Source of the DNA: Palleronia salina
Lineage (GTDB): Bacteria; Pseudomonadota; Alphaproteobacteria; Rhodobacterales; Rhodobacteraceae
Direction: 5' to 3'
Assembly (NCBI RefSeq): GCF_900141995.1
Contig: NZ_FQZA01000005.1
Coordinates: 124,001 to 188,000, forward strand
Length of the DNA: 64,000 nucleotides
Shown piece by piece: positions 34,991-44,691 of this stretch. Made by a program: the position numbers and the translations under genes. Positions within the stretch are counted from its first letter, which is position 1; the number at the start of each line of letters is the position of its first letter. Below the pieces are notes generated by a model. It had not been told where the DNA came from, did not search any database, and was given only the letters and a program-made list of their open reading frames with translations.

Positions 34991-35018
34991 AAAACGGCGC
35001 CCCGCGGGGCGCCGTTTT
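34991..35018. terminator. bidirectional terminator
   Basis: AAAACGGCGCCCC (34991-35003) and its exact complement (35006-35018) form a 13-bp stem with a minimal loop, with A and T runs on either side. It lies between the convergent ends of the purA-DUF2842 unit and the large acidic protein gene. Confidence 0.88.
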
Positions 35019-35041
35019 CCTTTCTTGCCTTCGTATGGGGC

Positions 35042-37651
35042 TCAGCTGCCGGTGGCGCGGGCGCGCTCGATCATCTCGGCGCTGTCGTCCACCGCGAACT
35101 GGCCCTTGCCGACCTTGCGGATCCGGCCCGAGCGCAGCAGCTGGCCGAAGCTTTGCAGCCCCTGCTCGCGGGTGATCTCGCCCTCGGCGGCGCTGGCGGC
35201 GCGGCGCAGGATGGTCGGGCGCGACACGCCCTCCTGCCCCTCGACGATCTTGGCGTAGACCGCCGCGGCCTCGAGCATGTCGGGCAGTTCCTTCGCGCCG
35301 ACCCGGGCGGCGAAATCGCGGAAGCTTTCGCCATCCAGGGCCTTGGCGGCGGTCGGCCGGGCGGCCGAAACCCGCTGCGGGCGGCTGGGCGTGATCGTCA
35401 TGGACCGGCGCGGCTTCACCTCGCTGTCGACCCGCTGTTCCGAGACCAGCACCAGCGGCGCCGGGCGGCTGGGGATGTCGGCCTGCGGGCGGCCCGTGCG
35501 GCCACCGTCGGCCTTGGGCGCGGGGCGCGAGGGGCGCACCACCTGGGCCAGGTCGTCGCGGAACTGGCTGATCGCCTCGGCGTCTTCCTCCTGCCGCTTG
35601 TCGCGCAGCTTGCCGTCGGCCTTGGTCGCGGCCACGGCGGCCTTCAGGTGCGCGATGGCAGACCGGCGGCGGTTGCCCTCGGCGTCGCCCAGTTGCGCGT
35701 TGGTCTTGTCCAGCAGGCGCTTGAGGGCTTCTTCGCCTTCGTTCTGGGGCGCGGCGTCGGTTGTCTGGTCGTCCGCATCGTCGTCGTCCTCGTCGGAGGC
35801 TACTTCGACCGCTTCGTCCTCGTCCCAGGTCTCGCCGGTCTCTTCGGCGATCAGCTCGTCGAGCGACCGCATCTGGCGCGGCTCGGACGGGGCGTCGGCC
35901 TCGGCGGTTTCGCCGGCCTCGGCGCGGCGCGCCTCGCGTTCGACCTCGGCCAGTTCGGCGACAAGGTCGTCCTCGTCCTCGGCGTCGAGCCCCGAGGCGC
36001 TGACCAGGTCGCGGATACCGGCGGACAGGTCGTCGTCGTCTTCGCTGGTCGAGCTGTCCGCGTCGGCCTGGGCGACCTCTTCCCCGTCGGCATGATCGTC
36101 CGCTGCCGCCGAGAACATGTTGTCGTCCTCGTCGCCATCGCCGTCCCTCCGCTCGGACCGGTCGTCTTCGTCTTCCTCGGCCATGAGGCCGGCGATCAGC
36201 GTGTCGGCGCCGTCATCGTCCAGGTCCTCGTCGCTGAGGTCTTCTTCGGCCTCGGCCTCGGCCGTCAACGGCTCGGTCCCGTCATCGTCGATGTCGATCT
36301 CGGCGGTCAGGTCGTCCCCGGCGTCGTCGTCATCCTCGATCTCCTCGATGTCGCCGGCAGCCAGCGCAGCCTCGAAATCGCTGCGCTTGAGCTTGATGAC
36401 CCGCGCCACGGGGGCGGCGGGACGCGCCTGCTGCGGGGGCAGGGGCGCGGCATCGTCTTCGATGGCGTCGGCGTTGGCCTCGACCGCGGCGTCGGCGTCC
36501 TCGAAAGTGTCGGCTTCGGTTTCGGCCGTCTCGGGGGCGTCAATGTCGCTCTCGGCGGGGTCGACATCGTCCATGTCGGCAACCGGGGCCTCGGCCTCAT
36601 CGGCCTCATCGGCGTCGTCCTGCGCAGCCTCGATGGCAGCCAGCTCGGCGGCGATGGCCTCGGCCTTGGCCCGGGCACGTTCGGCTTCGGCATGCGCCGT
36701 TTCCTCCGCGCGGGTCCGCTCGATGGCGGCGAGTTCGGCCTCTGCCGCCTCGGCCTTCAGACGCGCCACTTCTGCGCGCTCGGCCTCGGCCTTTGCGCGG
36801 GCCTCTTCCTCGGCGCGCTCGGCTTCGGCCTTTGCACGGGCTTCTTCCTCGGCGCGTTCGGCTTCCGCCTTCACGCGGGCCTCTTCCTCGGCGCGCTCGG
36901 CTTCGGCCTTCGCGCGGGCTTCTTTCTCGGCACGTTCGGCTTCGGCCTTCGCGCGGGCTTCTTCCTCGGCGCGCTCGGCTTCGGCCTGTGCGCGGGCTTC
37001 TTCCTCGGCGCGCTCGGCTTCGGCCTTTGCACGGGCTTCTTCCTCGGCGTCGTCCGGTTCATCCTCTGCCACCGTGGGCTCGGCCGGAACCGAGAGGTCG
37101 TCCATCAGCGGCATCTCTTCGGACGCGGCGTCTGCCCGATCCTCGTCGGACGCATCATCGGTGAAGGCCGCGTCGATGTCATCGCTGACCACCGCGTCCT
37201 CGATCCCGTCGTCGGGGGCCGTGTTCTGCGCCTCGGCGCGGGCCTTGGCGACCACGGCGCGGATGCGGCTGAGCTTGTCGGCCACGCTGTCGCCCGATGC
37301 GGCGGCGGCCGGCGCGGGAGGCGTGTAGTCCTCGGCCGGGGCCGCGGCGGCGGGCTTGGACGGCGCAGAGAGCGGCGCGGGCAGCGCGCTGTCCTGTTCC
37401 ATCTGGCGCAGGACGACACCGTTCTTGGCGATACGCGCCTCGACCCGCTTCTGCACCTCGCGCTCAGCGATCTGGTGCAGCATCTGCGCGTCGGGCTGGG
37501 GCGGTTCTGCCCCGAAATACCTGTCCTCGGCGGCCAGATCGCGGAAATACTCGGCGATCGACTGCATCGTGTTGAAGGGTTGGTCGAACCCTTCGAGGGT
37601 GCACGAAAACGTGCCGTAGGACACGGTCAGAATTTTGTTCGATCCAGTCAT
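35042..37651 (-). CDS. large acidic coiled-coil protein conserved in Rhodobacteraceae
   Basis: The 869-residue protein starts MTGSNKILTVSYGTFSCTL; its first 100 or so residues look like a small folded domain (QSIAEYFRDLAAEDRYFG). A long middle follows, extremely rich in Asp, Glu and Ala. It includes seven 13-residue helical repeats of the type EEARAKAEAERAE, and many D/E clusters. The C-terminal 150 residues again look folded (SFRDFAARVGAKELPDMLEAAA, then LLRSGRIRKVGKGQFAVDD). There is no signal or membrane helix. I do not know a function; the architecture suggests a cytoplasmic scaffold. A second ATG at 37657 is an alternative start. Confidence 0.82.
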   Translation of the reverse strand: MTGSNKILTVSYGTFSCTLEGFDQPFNTMQSIAEYFRDLAAEDRYFGAEPPQPDAQMLHQIAEREVQKRVEARIAKNGVVLRQMEQDSALPAPLSAPSKPAAAAPAEDYTPPAPAAAASGDSVADKLSRIRAVVAKARAEAQNTAPDDGIEDAVVSDDIDAAFTDDASDEDRADAASEEMPLMDDLSVPAEPTVAEDEPDDAEEEARAKAEAERAEEEARAQAEAERAEEEARAKAEAERAEKEARAKAEAERAEEEARVKAEAERAEEEARAKAEAERAEEEARAKAEAERAEVARLKAEAAEAELAAIERTRAEETAHAEAERARAKAEAIAAELAAIEAAQDDADEADEAEAPVADMDDVDPAESDIDAPETAETEADTFEDADAAVEANADAIEDDAAPLPPQQARPAAPVARVIKLKRSDFEAALAAGDIEEIEDDDDAGDDLTAEIDIDDDGTEPLTAEAEAEEDLSDEDLDDDGADTLIAGLMAEEDEDDRSERRDGDGDEDDNMFSAAADDHADGEEVAQADADSSTSEDDDDLSAGIRDLVSASGLDAEDEDDLVAELAEVEREARRAEAGETAEADAPSEPRQMRSLDELIAEETGETWDEDEAVEVASDEDDDDADDQTTDAAPQNEGEEALKRLLDKTNAQLGDAEGNRRRSAIAHLKAAVAATKADGKLRDKRQEEDAEAISQFRDDLAQVVRPSRPAPKADGGRTGRPQADIPSRPAPLVLVSEQRVDSEVKPRRSMTITPSRPQRVSAARPTAAKALDGESFRDFAARVGAKELPDMLEAAAVYAKIVEGQEGVSRPTILRRAASAAEGEITREQGLQSFGQLLRSGRIRKVGKGQFAVDDSAEMIERARATGS
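36779..37056 (-). repeat. seven tandem 39-bp repeats coding 13-residue units
   Basis: Seven in-frame units of 39 bp encode variants of EEARAKAEAERAE within the acidic protein. Units differ by single substitutions (K to Q, A to V, E to K). The translation is a continuous charged helix similar to TolA or other coiled-coil spacers. Limits are approximate. Confidence 0.8.
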
Positions 37652-37795
37652 CGGCATCTCGCTTTCTTTCCCGATCAAGCAAGGAAAGGTTTACCACGCA
37701 TTGGTTCCCAGAAATGAACAGAACCAAGAAAGTTGCGGTATCTTTTCGCGGCCTAAATGTGGCCCTCAATGATGATTTGTAAGTATCGGGCAGGA

Positions 37796-38449
37796 ATGAC
37801 CGGAAATCGAGATCTTTCGAAAGCCCTTACTTTGCTGGGCGGCGGCGCATCCGATCCCGCCGATCTGGCCGAGTCGCTGGCCCGCGCGCCCGGTCTCGTG
37901 GCGCTGGACGGCGGGGCCGACGTGGCGCTGGCCGCGGGTCACACGCCGGCGCTGACCATCGGCGACATGGATTCGATTTCGGGAACGGCGCTCGCGGCGC
38001 TGCCGCCCGACAGCGTCATCCGGGTCGACGAGCAGGACACGACCGATTTCGAGAAGGGGCTGAGCCGGGTCTCGGCGCCGCTGATCCTGGGCGTTGGGTT
38101 CACGGGCGGGCGGCACGACCACATGCTGGCGGCGCTGTCGGTGCTGGTCCGGCTGCGCCCGCCCTGCGTTCTGCTGGGGGGCGAGGACGTGATCTTCGCC
38201 GCGCCGCGCCGGGTGATGCTGGACCTCGCGCCCGGGACCCGGGTGTCACTGTTTCCGCTTGCGCCGGTCACCGGGCGGTCGCGGGGGCTGGAATGGCCCA
38301 TCGACGGTCTGACCCTGTCGCCCGTGGGCCGCGTCGGGACATCGAACCGCGCGCTGGGCCCGGTCGAGCTGTCCTTCGACGGGCCGGGGCCGATCGTGCT
38401 GCTGCCGCGCAGCTGTCTCGACCAGGCCATCGCGGCCGTGACGGCCTAG
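37796..38449 (+). CDS. thiamine pyrophosphokinase
   Basis: This enzyme makes thiamine diphosphate from thiamine and ATP. The 217-residue product has LTLLGGG near the N-terminus, ALDGGADVAL and IGDMDSI (the catalytic Asp-rich motif of the family), DTTDFEKGL, and GFTGGRHDHMLAAL, followed by the beta-sandwich C-terminal half. The start is uncertain: ATG at 37796 gives a usual N-terminus but a poorly spaced ribosome binding site; ATG at 37757 would add 13 residues. Its stop overlaps that of convergent sdaA inside CTAG. Confidence 0.9.
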   Translation: MTGNRDLSKALTLLGGGASDPADLAESLARAPGLVALDGGADVALAAGHTPALTIGDMDSISGTALAALPPDSVIRVDEQDTTDFEKGLSRVSAPLILGVGFTGGRHDHMLAALSVLVRLRPPCVLLGGEDVIFAAPRRVMLDLAPGTRVSLFPLAPVTGRSRGLEWPIDGLTLSPVGRVGTSNRALGPVELSFDGPGPIVLLPRSCLDQAIAAVTA

Positions 38450-39819
38450 CAATTCGGGACGTTCACCGCGAGGCCGCCCAGGGACGTTTCCTTGTACTTC
38501 TCGCTCATGTCGTTGCCGGTCTGGCGCATGGTCTCGATCGCGGCGTCCAGCGGCACCAGGTGCACACCGTCGCCGCGCAGGGCCAGCGACGCGGCGCTGA
38601 CGGCCTTGATGGTGCCAAGCCCGTTGCGTTCGATGCAGGGCACCTGGACCAGCCCGCGAATGGGGTCGCAGGTCATGCCCAGGTGATGCTCCAACGCGAT
38701 CTCGGCCGCGTTCTCGATCTGCCGGGGCGTGCCGCCCAGCACGGCGCACAGCCCCGCGGCGGCCATGGCCGACGCGCTGCCCACCTCGGCCTGGCAGCCG
38801 CATTCGGCGCCCGAGATCGAGGCGTTGTGCTTGACCAGTCCGCCGATGGCCGCGGCGGTGAGCAGGAACTCGGGCACCTGCCGCCGCGACGCCCCGGGCA
38901 TGTGGTCCAGCCAGTAGCGGATCGTCGCAGGCACCACGCCCGCCGCGCCGTTCGTGGGCGCGGTGACGACCTGGCCGCCGGCGGCGTTCTCCTCGTTCAC
39001 CGCCATGGCATAGGCGCTCATCCAGTCCAGCATGACGTGGGGCGCGGCCTGGTTGCGCCCGTGCTCGGCCTTCAGCGCATCGAAGATGCCCGCCGCGCGC
39101 CGCCGCACGTTCAGCCCGCCGGGCAGCGTGCCGTCGGTTGTCAGACCCCGGTCGATGCACGCGGCCATGACCTGCCAGATCCGGTCGAGCCCGCGGTCCA
39201 GATCGCCCCCGCTGCGGCGTGACAGCTCGTTCTTGCGTTTCATGGCGGCGATGGAGAGGCCCGAGCTCTCGGCCATCTCGACCATCTGTGCGGCGGTCTT
39301 GAACGGGTAGGGCACGGGCGGTCCGGTGTCGGTATCCGCACCCTCGGCCAGTTCGCGGTCGGTCAGCACGAAGCCCCCGCCGACCGAGTAGAAGACCTGC
39401 TGCACCAGCGTGTCGCCCTGCGCGTCACGGGCCAGCAGGACCATGCCGTTGGCGTGGCCGGGCAGGGCGGTTTCATAGTCGAAGCGCAGATCCTTCTCGG
39501 GATCGAATCCCATGCGCGGCAGCCCCTCGGGCGCGACGGAGCGGCGTGCGGCGATATCGGACAGGGTCGCCTCGGCGGCGTCGGCGTCGAAGTCCTCGGG
39601 CGTGAAGCCGGCCAGCCCGAGGATCACCGCCCGGTCCGTGGCGTGGCCCTTGCCGGTGAACGCAAGGCTGCCGTGCAGAACCGCCCCCACCGACGCCGGC
39701 GTGAACGGCCCCGCGCGCAACTGGTCGAGGAAACGCGCGGCGGCCACCATGGGCCCCATGGTGTGCGAGGACGACGGGCCGATCCCCACCTTGAACATCT
39801 CGAAGACCGACAGGAACAT
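38446..39819 (-). CDS. sdaA: L-serine ammonia-lyase (iron-sulfur dependent)
   Basis: SdaA converts L-serine to pyruvate and ammonia using a [4Fe-4S] cluster. The 457-residue single-chain form has an N-terminal beta domain starting [23 protein letters not shown] and a C-terminal alpha domain with [12 protein letters not shown], cluster cysteines in [14 protein letters not shown] and [17 protein letters not shown], and a conserved C-terminal cysteine VNVPNC. The start at 39819 has AAGGAG. It is divergent from rpiA. Confidence 0.97.
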   Translation of the reverse strand: MFLSVFEMFKVGIGPSSSHTMGPMVAAARFLDQLRAGPFTPASVGAVLHGSLAFTGKGHATDRAVILGLAGFTPEDFDADAAEATLSDIAARRSVAPEGLPRMGFDPEKDLRFDYETALPGHANGMVLLARDAQGDTLVQQVFYSVGGGFVLTDRELAEGADTDTGPPVPYPFKTAAQMVEMAESSGLSIAAMKRKNELSRRSGGDLDRGLDRIWQVMAACIDRGLTTDGTLPGGLNVRRRAAGIFDALKAEHGRNQAAPHVMLDWMSAYAMAVNEENAAGGQVVTAPTNGAAGVVPATIRYWLDHMPGASRRQVPEFLLTAAAIGGLVKHNASISGAECGCQAEVGSASAMAAAGLCAVLGGTPRQIENAAEIALEHHLGMTCDPIRGLVQVPCIERNGLGTIKAVSAASLALRGDGVHLVPLDAAIETMRQTGNDMSEKYKETSLGGLAVNVPNC

Positions 39820-39952
39820 GGCGGCTCCTTCTGATTTGGCACGCGGCCAGATTGATCCATGGGGCCGCGCGCGCAAGGGGGCGCGGCTTTGCCATGGCCC
39901 CGGCGGGCGTCACCGCTTATAAGGCCGGCGAACCATCCGAGAGGTCCCGCCC

Positions 39953-40741
39953 ATGTCCGCACAGCTTTCGCCCATCGACACCGCGAAATTCGTCGCTGCA
40001 AAGCGCGCTTGCGACTTCGTCGAGAACGGGATGCGCGTCGGGCTCGGTACCGGGTCGACCGCCGCGTGGCTGGTGCGCTGCCTGGGCGAGATGGTCGAGA
40101 AGGACGGCCTGCGCATCAAGGGCGTGCCGACGTCGACCCGCACGGCCGAGCTGGCACGCAGCGTCGGCATCGACGTCATCGCGCTGGACGAGGCCAAGTG
40201 GCTGGACCTGACCATCGACGGCGCGGACGAGTTCGACAACGAGCTGAACCTCATCAAGGGCGGCGGCGGCGCGCTGCTGCAGGAGAAGATCGTCGCCACC
40301 GCGTCGGACCGGATGATCGTCATCGCCGACAAGTCCAAGCATGTCGAGACGCTGGGCGCCTTTCCCCTGCCGGTCGAGGTGATCCCGTTCGGCTGGCAGA
40401 CCACCAAGGCGCTGGTCGAGGAGACCGTAAGCGCGCTGGACGTTCTGGGCGACCAGGTGAGCCTGCGCATGGATGGTGCCCGGCCCTACGTCACCGATGA
40501 AGGCAACCACATTCTCGACCTGCACCTGAACCGCATCGGCAATGCCCGGCAACTGGCGCTGGTCATCAACCAGATCCCCGGCGTCGTCGAGAATGGCCTG
40601 TTCATCGACATCTGCGACGTGGTGGTGCTGGGCCATGGCGACGGGCGGGTCGAGGTGCGGGACATCAACGATGGCACCACGCAGGAGGACCGGATCGATT
40701 TCGTCGATACCGAGAACCTCTTTTCCGACCTGAACGACTGA
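39953..40741 (+). CDS. rpiA: ribose-5-phosphate isomerase A
   Basis: RpiA interconverts ribose 5-phosphate and ribulose 5-phosphate in the pentose phosphate pathway. The 262-residue protein has VGLGTGSTAAWLV, the catalytic-region DGADEFD, the LIKGGGGALLQEKI loop, and IADKSKHVETLGAFPLPVEV, all standard. It is followed 13 bp later by gor; both supply or use NADPH-linked metabolism and are probably one transcript. Confidence 0.98.
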   Translation: MSAQLSPIDTAKFVAAKRACDFVENGMRVGLGTGSTAAWLVRCLGEMVEKDGLRIKGVPTSTRTAELARSVGIDVIALDEAKWLDLTIDGADEFDNELNLIKGGGGALLQEKIVATASDRMIVIADKSKHVETLGAFPLPVEVIPFGWQTTKALVEETVSALDVLGDQVSLRMDGARPYVTDEGNHILDLHLNRIGNARQLALVINQIPGVVENGLFIDICDVVVLGHGDGRVEVRDINDGTTQEDRIDFVDTENLFSDLND

Positions 40742-40754
40742 GCGCGGAGTAACC

Positions 40755-42233
40755 ATGTCTGAATTCGACTACGACCTGTTCGTGATCGGCGGCGGCTCGG
40801 GCGGGGTGCGCGCCGCACGCACCGCCGCCGCGACCGGCGCCCGCGTGGCCCTGGCCGAGGAAAGCCGCATGGGGGGCACCTGTGTGATCCGCGGCTGCGT
40901 GCCCAAGAAGATCATGGTCTTCGCCTCGGAATACCCCGAGGCCATTGCCAACGCGCAGGCCTACGGCTGGGACGCCAGCATCGGCGCCTTCGACTGGCCC
41001 GACTTCCGCACGCGCCTGCACAAGGAGCTGAACCGGCTGGAAGAGGTGTATCGCTCGATGCTGAAGAAGTCGGAGGTCGAGATCTACGACAGCCGCGCGA
41101 CACTGGCCGATCCGCACACCGTGAAGCTGGCGGACGGCGGGACGAAGACCGCCAAGCACATCCTGATCGCCACCGGCGGCCACCCCGTGCGCCCCGAGGT
41201 CCCGAATGCCGACCTGGGGCTCGTGTCCAACGACATCTTCCTTCTCGAACAGCTGCCCGAGCGCATCCTGATCGTCGGCGGCGGCTACATCGCCTGCGAA
41301 TTCGCCTGCATCCTGCACGGGCTGGGGGTCGAGGTCGAAATGTACCTGCGCGGCGCCCAGGTGCTGCGCGGCTTCGACGAAGAGGCGCGCGGCCTCGTGG
41401 CCGAGATGATGCGCGACCGCGGGATCGGCATCCACACCGGCACCAATATCGCCGAGATGGACCTGGCCGAGAACGCCGACCACCGGCCCAAGGGCACGCA
41501 ATCGGACGCCGCCATGGGGGCGCCCGCCAATGACGGGATGTCCCGCACCCTGGGCGAGAACCCCAAGTCGCGCACCGAGGATGCCGCCGGCAAGAAGATC
41601 TGGGTGAAATCGACGTCGGGGCGCGAGAACGTCTATGACCACGTCTTCTTCGCCACCGGCCGCAAGCCGTCGACGGATGGCCTCGGGCTCGAGGATCTGG
41701 GCGTGAAGCTGGGCCGGTCCGGCAATATCGAGGTGGACGAGTATTCCCAGACCTCGGTGCCGTCGATCTATGCCATCGGTGACGTGACCGGCCGGGTCGA
41801 GCTGACCCCGGTCGCCATCCGCGAGGGCATGGCCTTCACCGAAACCGTGTTCAAGGGCAACCCGACCCCCGTGGACCACGAGATGATCCCGTCGGCCGTG
41901 TTCACGCAACCCGAGCTGGGCACCGTCGGGATGACCGAAGAAGAGGCGCGCGAGGATCGCGAGATCGAGGTCTACTGCACCTCGTTCCGTCCCATGCAGA
42001 CCGCCTTCATCGACCGGCCCGAGCGCACGCTGCTGAAGCTGGTGGTGGACCGCGAGACCCGCGTGGTGCTGGGCTGTCACATCGTCGCAGATACCGCGGG
42101 CGAGATGATCCAGCTGGCCGGCATCGCCGTGAAGGCGGGCCTTACCAAAGAGCAGTTCGACGCCACTTGCGCGGTTCATCCGACCATCGGTGAAGAACTC
42201 GTGACCATGCGCGAGCCGACGCGAACGGGTTGA
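40755..42233 (+). CDS. gor: glutathione-disulfide reductase
   Basis: This FAD enzyme reduces oxidised glutathione with NADPH. The redox pair is Cys43 and Cys48 in GGTCVIRGCVPKK; the FAD motif is IGGGSGGVRAA at about 11-21; the NADPH-binding loop is IVGGGYIACEFA; and the active-site His is in CAVHPTIGEE. The 492 residues exceed the family's usual 450 by about 40. The excess is a polar insert at about residues 236-280, in the NADPH domain region (KGTQSDAAMGAPAND and following). A start at 40755 matches the family N-terminus. Confidence 0.96.
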   Translation: MSEFDYDLFVIGGGSGGVRAARTAAATGARVALAEESRMGGTCVIRGCVPKKIMVFASEYPEAIANAQAYGWDASIGAFDWPDFRTRLHKELNRLEEVYRSMLKKSEVEIYDSRATLADPHTVKLADGGTKTAKHILIATGGHPVRPEVPNADLGLVSNDIFLLEQLPERILIVGGGYIACEFACILHGLGVEVEMYLRGAQVLRGFDEEARGLVAEMMRDRGIGIHTGTNIAEMDLAENADHRPKGTQSDAAMGAPANDGMSRTLGENPKSRTEDAAGKKIWVKSTSGRENVYDHVFFATGRKPSTDGLGLEDLGVKLGRSGNIEVDEYSQTSVPSIYAIGDVTGRVELTPVAIREGMAFTETVFKGNPTPVDHEMIPSAVFTQPELGTVGMTEEEAREDREIEVYCTSFRPMQTAFIDRPERTLLKLVVDRETRVVLGCHIVADTAGEMIQLAGIAVKAGLTKEQFDATCAVHPTIGEELVTMREPTRTG

Positions 42234-42308
42234 AGTTTGGCCCCGATTGCCCAATTGGATACGATACCCATACGACCGAAGACGATCGACAAGAAGGCGA
42301 CAGCAAGC

Positions 42309-43481
42309 ATGGCGAACAATAACGGCGGCCCCTGGGGAGGCGGCTCGGGTGGCTCGGGCGGCGGCAATCGCGGAAACGGCGATGACCGGCGGCCCGGCAA
42401 TCGGCGCCCGGGCGATGGACCGCAAGTTCCCGACATCGACGAAATCGTGCGCAAGGGCCAGCAGCAGCTGAAGGTGCTGATGGGCGGCCGTGGCGGCAAC
42501 AATCGCCCGAATGGCTCAGGCGGCGACGGCGGTCCCGGCATGGGGCGCAACGGCTTCGTGATCGGCGGGCTCGTCCTGATCGGTCTCTGGCTCTTCGCCA
42601 GCTTCTACACGGTCCGCCCCGAAGAGCAGTCGGTGGAATTGTTCCTCGGCGAATATTCCTCAACCGGCAATCCTGGCCTGAACTTCGCGCCGTGGCCCGT
42701 CGTCACCGCCGAGGTGATCCCGGTCACCCGCGAACAAACCGAGGAACTCGGTATCGGCCGCGGATCGAACCAGGATGACGGCTTGATGCTGACCACCGAC
42801 GAGAACATCGTCGACATCGACTTCGAGGTCGTCTGGAACATCCGCGACCCCGCCCAGTTCCTGTTCAACCTGGCCGAGCCGCAGGCGACCATCCGCGCCG
42901 TGTCCGAATCGGCCATGCGCGAGGTCATCGCCCAGTCCGAGCTGGCGCCGATCCTGAACCGCGACCGCGACCTGATCGCCAACACCGTGCAGGAGCTGAT
43001 CCAGTCGACGCTCGACAGCTACGACTCGGGCGTGAACATCGTGCGTCTGAACCTCGACAAGGCCGACCCGCCCGCCGAGGTGATCGACGCCTTCCGCGAC
43101 GTGCAGGCCGCCGAGCAGGAGCGCGACCGGCTTGAGCGTCAGGCCGACGCCTACGCCAACCAGGCGCTGGCCGATGCCCGCGGTGAAGCCGCGCAGATCC
43201 TGGAAGAGGCCGAAGCCTACCGCGCCCAGACCGTCAACGAGGCGCAGGGTGAGGCAAGCCGCTTCACGGCCGTGCTGGGCGAGTACCAGAAGGCACCCGA
43301 GGTGACGCGCAAGCGGCTGTATCTTGAAACGATGGAGCAGGTTCTGGGACGGGTCGACAAGGTGATCCTCGATGAGCAGGCCGGTGGTGGCGCCGGGCAG
43401 GGTGTCGTGCCCTACCTGCCGCTCAATGATCTGAACCGCCGTTCCGGCAACCAGACCCAGACCAACGGAGAGTCGAACTGA
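42309..43481 (+). CDS. hflK: HflK, membrane protease modulator
   Basis: HflK and HflC form a large SPFH/prohibitin-like cage around the FtsH protease. The 390-residue product starts MANNNGGPWGGG, a Gly/Asn-rich cytoplasmic region of about 85 residues, followed by one membrane helix (about 83-102) and the SPFH domain beginning FYTVRPEEQSVELFLGEY, then a long coiled-coil with QEQERDRLERQADAYAN-like sequence. The start at 42309 is chosen over the upstream frame start at 42237 because the family N-terminus begins there. It is coupled to hflC through TGATG. Confidence 0.96.
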   Translation: MANNNGGPWGGGSGGSGGGNRGNGDDRRPGNRRPGDGPQVPDIDEIVRKGQQQLKVLMGGRGGNNRPNGSGGDGGPGMGRNGFVIGGLVLIGLWLFASFYTVRPEEQSVELFLGEYSSTGNPGLNFAPWPVVTAEVIPVTREQTEELGIGRGSNQDDGLMLTTDENIVDIDFEVVWNIRDPAQFLFNLAEPQATIRAVSESAMREVIAQSELAPILNRDRDLIANTVQELIQSTLDSYDSGVNIVRLNLDKADPPAEVIDAFRDVQAAEQERDRLERQADAYANQALADARGEAAQILEEAEAYRAQTVNEAQGEASRFTAVLGEYQKAPEVTRKRLYLETMEQVLGRVDKVILDEQAGGGAGQGVVPYLPLNDLNRRSGNQTQTNGESN

Positions 43482-44497
43482 TGCGTAAATCCTATGTGGC
43501 CCTCGCCCTTGCGGCCCTTGCCCTCGTTGGTATCAGCGGCGCGGTCTTTATCGTGGACGAGCGTGAAAAGGCGCTTGTGCTCCAGTTCGGTCAGATCCGC
43601 GCCGTGAAGGAAGAGCCCGGGCTGGCGTTCAAGCTGCCGATCATCCAGGAGGTCGTGCGCTACGACGACCGTATCCTGTCGCTGGACACCGACCCGATCG
43701 AGGTCACGCCCAGCGATGACCGCCGTCTCGTGGTCGATGCCTTCGCGCGCTATCGCATCGCCGATGTCGAGCAGTTCCGCCGCGCCGTGGGCGTGGGCGG
43801 CGTGCGCTCGGCCGAAAGCCGGCTGGCGTCGATCCTGACCACTCAGACCCGCGCCGTGCTGGGTTCGGACGGTGTCACGTCGAACACCATCCTGTCCTCG
43901 GACCGCGCCGCGCTGATGACGCGGATCCGCGACCAGGCCCGGCTGCGCGCCAACGCGCTGGGGCTCGAGGTGATCGACGTGCGGCTGAAGCAGACCGCGC
44001 TGCCCGACCAGAACCTCGCCGCGACGTTCGACCGGATGCGCGCCGAGCGGGAACGCGAAGCCACCGACGAGCGGGCCCGCGGTGAAGAAGCCGCGCAGCG
44101 TGTCCGCGCGCAGGCCGACCGGACCCGGGTCGAGCTGGTCTCCGAGGCCGAGCGCGAAGCGCAGATCGCCCGCGGTGAGGCCGACGCCGAGCGCAACGCG
44201 ATCTTCGCCGAGGCGTTCGGATCGGACCCGGAGTTCTTCCAGTTCTATCGCTCGCTCACGGCCTACGACCGTTCGCTGCAGGGGCAGAATTCGACGCTGG
44301 TCCTGTCGCCCGACAGCGAGTTCTTCGACTACCTCAAGTCGGACAATCCGCGCGACGTGAACATTCAGGCCGTCGCGTCCGCGCCGTCGGAGGCGTCCGA
44401 TGAAAGCGGGTCCACGGACGAGGCCGGTGCCGGCCCCACGGTCGAGCTGCCCGCCACGACGGATGACGACGCTTCCGAGGAAACGGCCACCAACTGA
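43481..44497 (+). CDS. hflC: HflC, membrane protease modulator
   Basis: This 338-residue partner of HflK starts with one membrane helix (about residues 6-27), continues into the SPFH domain (IVDEREKALVLQFGQI), and has a long helical region rich in Arg/Glu/Ala. The last 50 residues form an acidic, Ser/Thr-rich tail not typical of enterobacterial HflC. Its start shares a base with the hflK stop and its stop shares a base with the next start. Confidence 0.96.
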   Translation: MRKSYVALALAALALVGISGAVFIVDEREKALVLQFGQIRAVKEEPGLAFKLPIIQEVVRYDDRILSLDTDPIEVTPSDDRRLVVDAFARYRIADVEQFRRAVGVGGVRSAESRLASILTTQTRAVLGSDGVTSNTILSSDRAALMTRIRDQARLRANALGLEVIDVRLKQTALPDQNLAATFDRMRAEREREATDERARGEEAAQRVRAQADRTRVELVSEAEREAQIARGEADAERNAIFAEAFGSDPEFFQFYRSLTAYDRSLQGQNSTLVLSPDSEFFDYLKSDNPRDVNIQAVASAPSEASDESGSTDEAGAGPTVELPATTDDDASEETATN

Positions 44498-44691
44498 TGG
44501 CGACGATCCTCCTGGCCATAGGCCTTGTACTGATTATCGAGGGGCTGGTGTTCGCACTGGCCCCTTCGCGTCTAGAGGACCTTCTGGCGGCCCTGAAACA
44601 GATGCCGATCGAGACGCGGCGCCTGGTGGGGTTCGGGGCGCTGACGCTGGGCGTGATCCTGGTGGCGTGGGCACGGTCGCTGGGCGCCTGA
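44497..44691 (+). CDS. DUF2065 small membrane protein
   Basis: The 64-residue product has two membrane helices (about residues 3-22 and 42-60) joined by the conserved linker LEDLLAALKQMP. DUF2065 commonly follows hflKC or stands near purA. Function unknown; the coupled start (TGATG) suggests a stoichiometric role with HflKC. Confidence 0.85.
   Translation: MATILLAIGLVLIIEGLVFALAPSRLEDLLAALKQMPIETRRLVGFGALTLGVILVAWARSLGA

Noticed and set aside
35153-37717. An 854-codon open frame antisense to the acidic protein
   Set aside because: Its Gly/Leu/Phe repeats are the complement of Glu/Ala codons in the tandem repeat; it has no independent ribosome binding site or recognisable domain.
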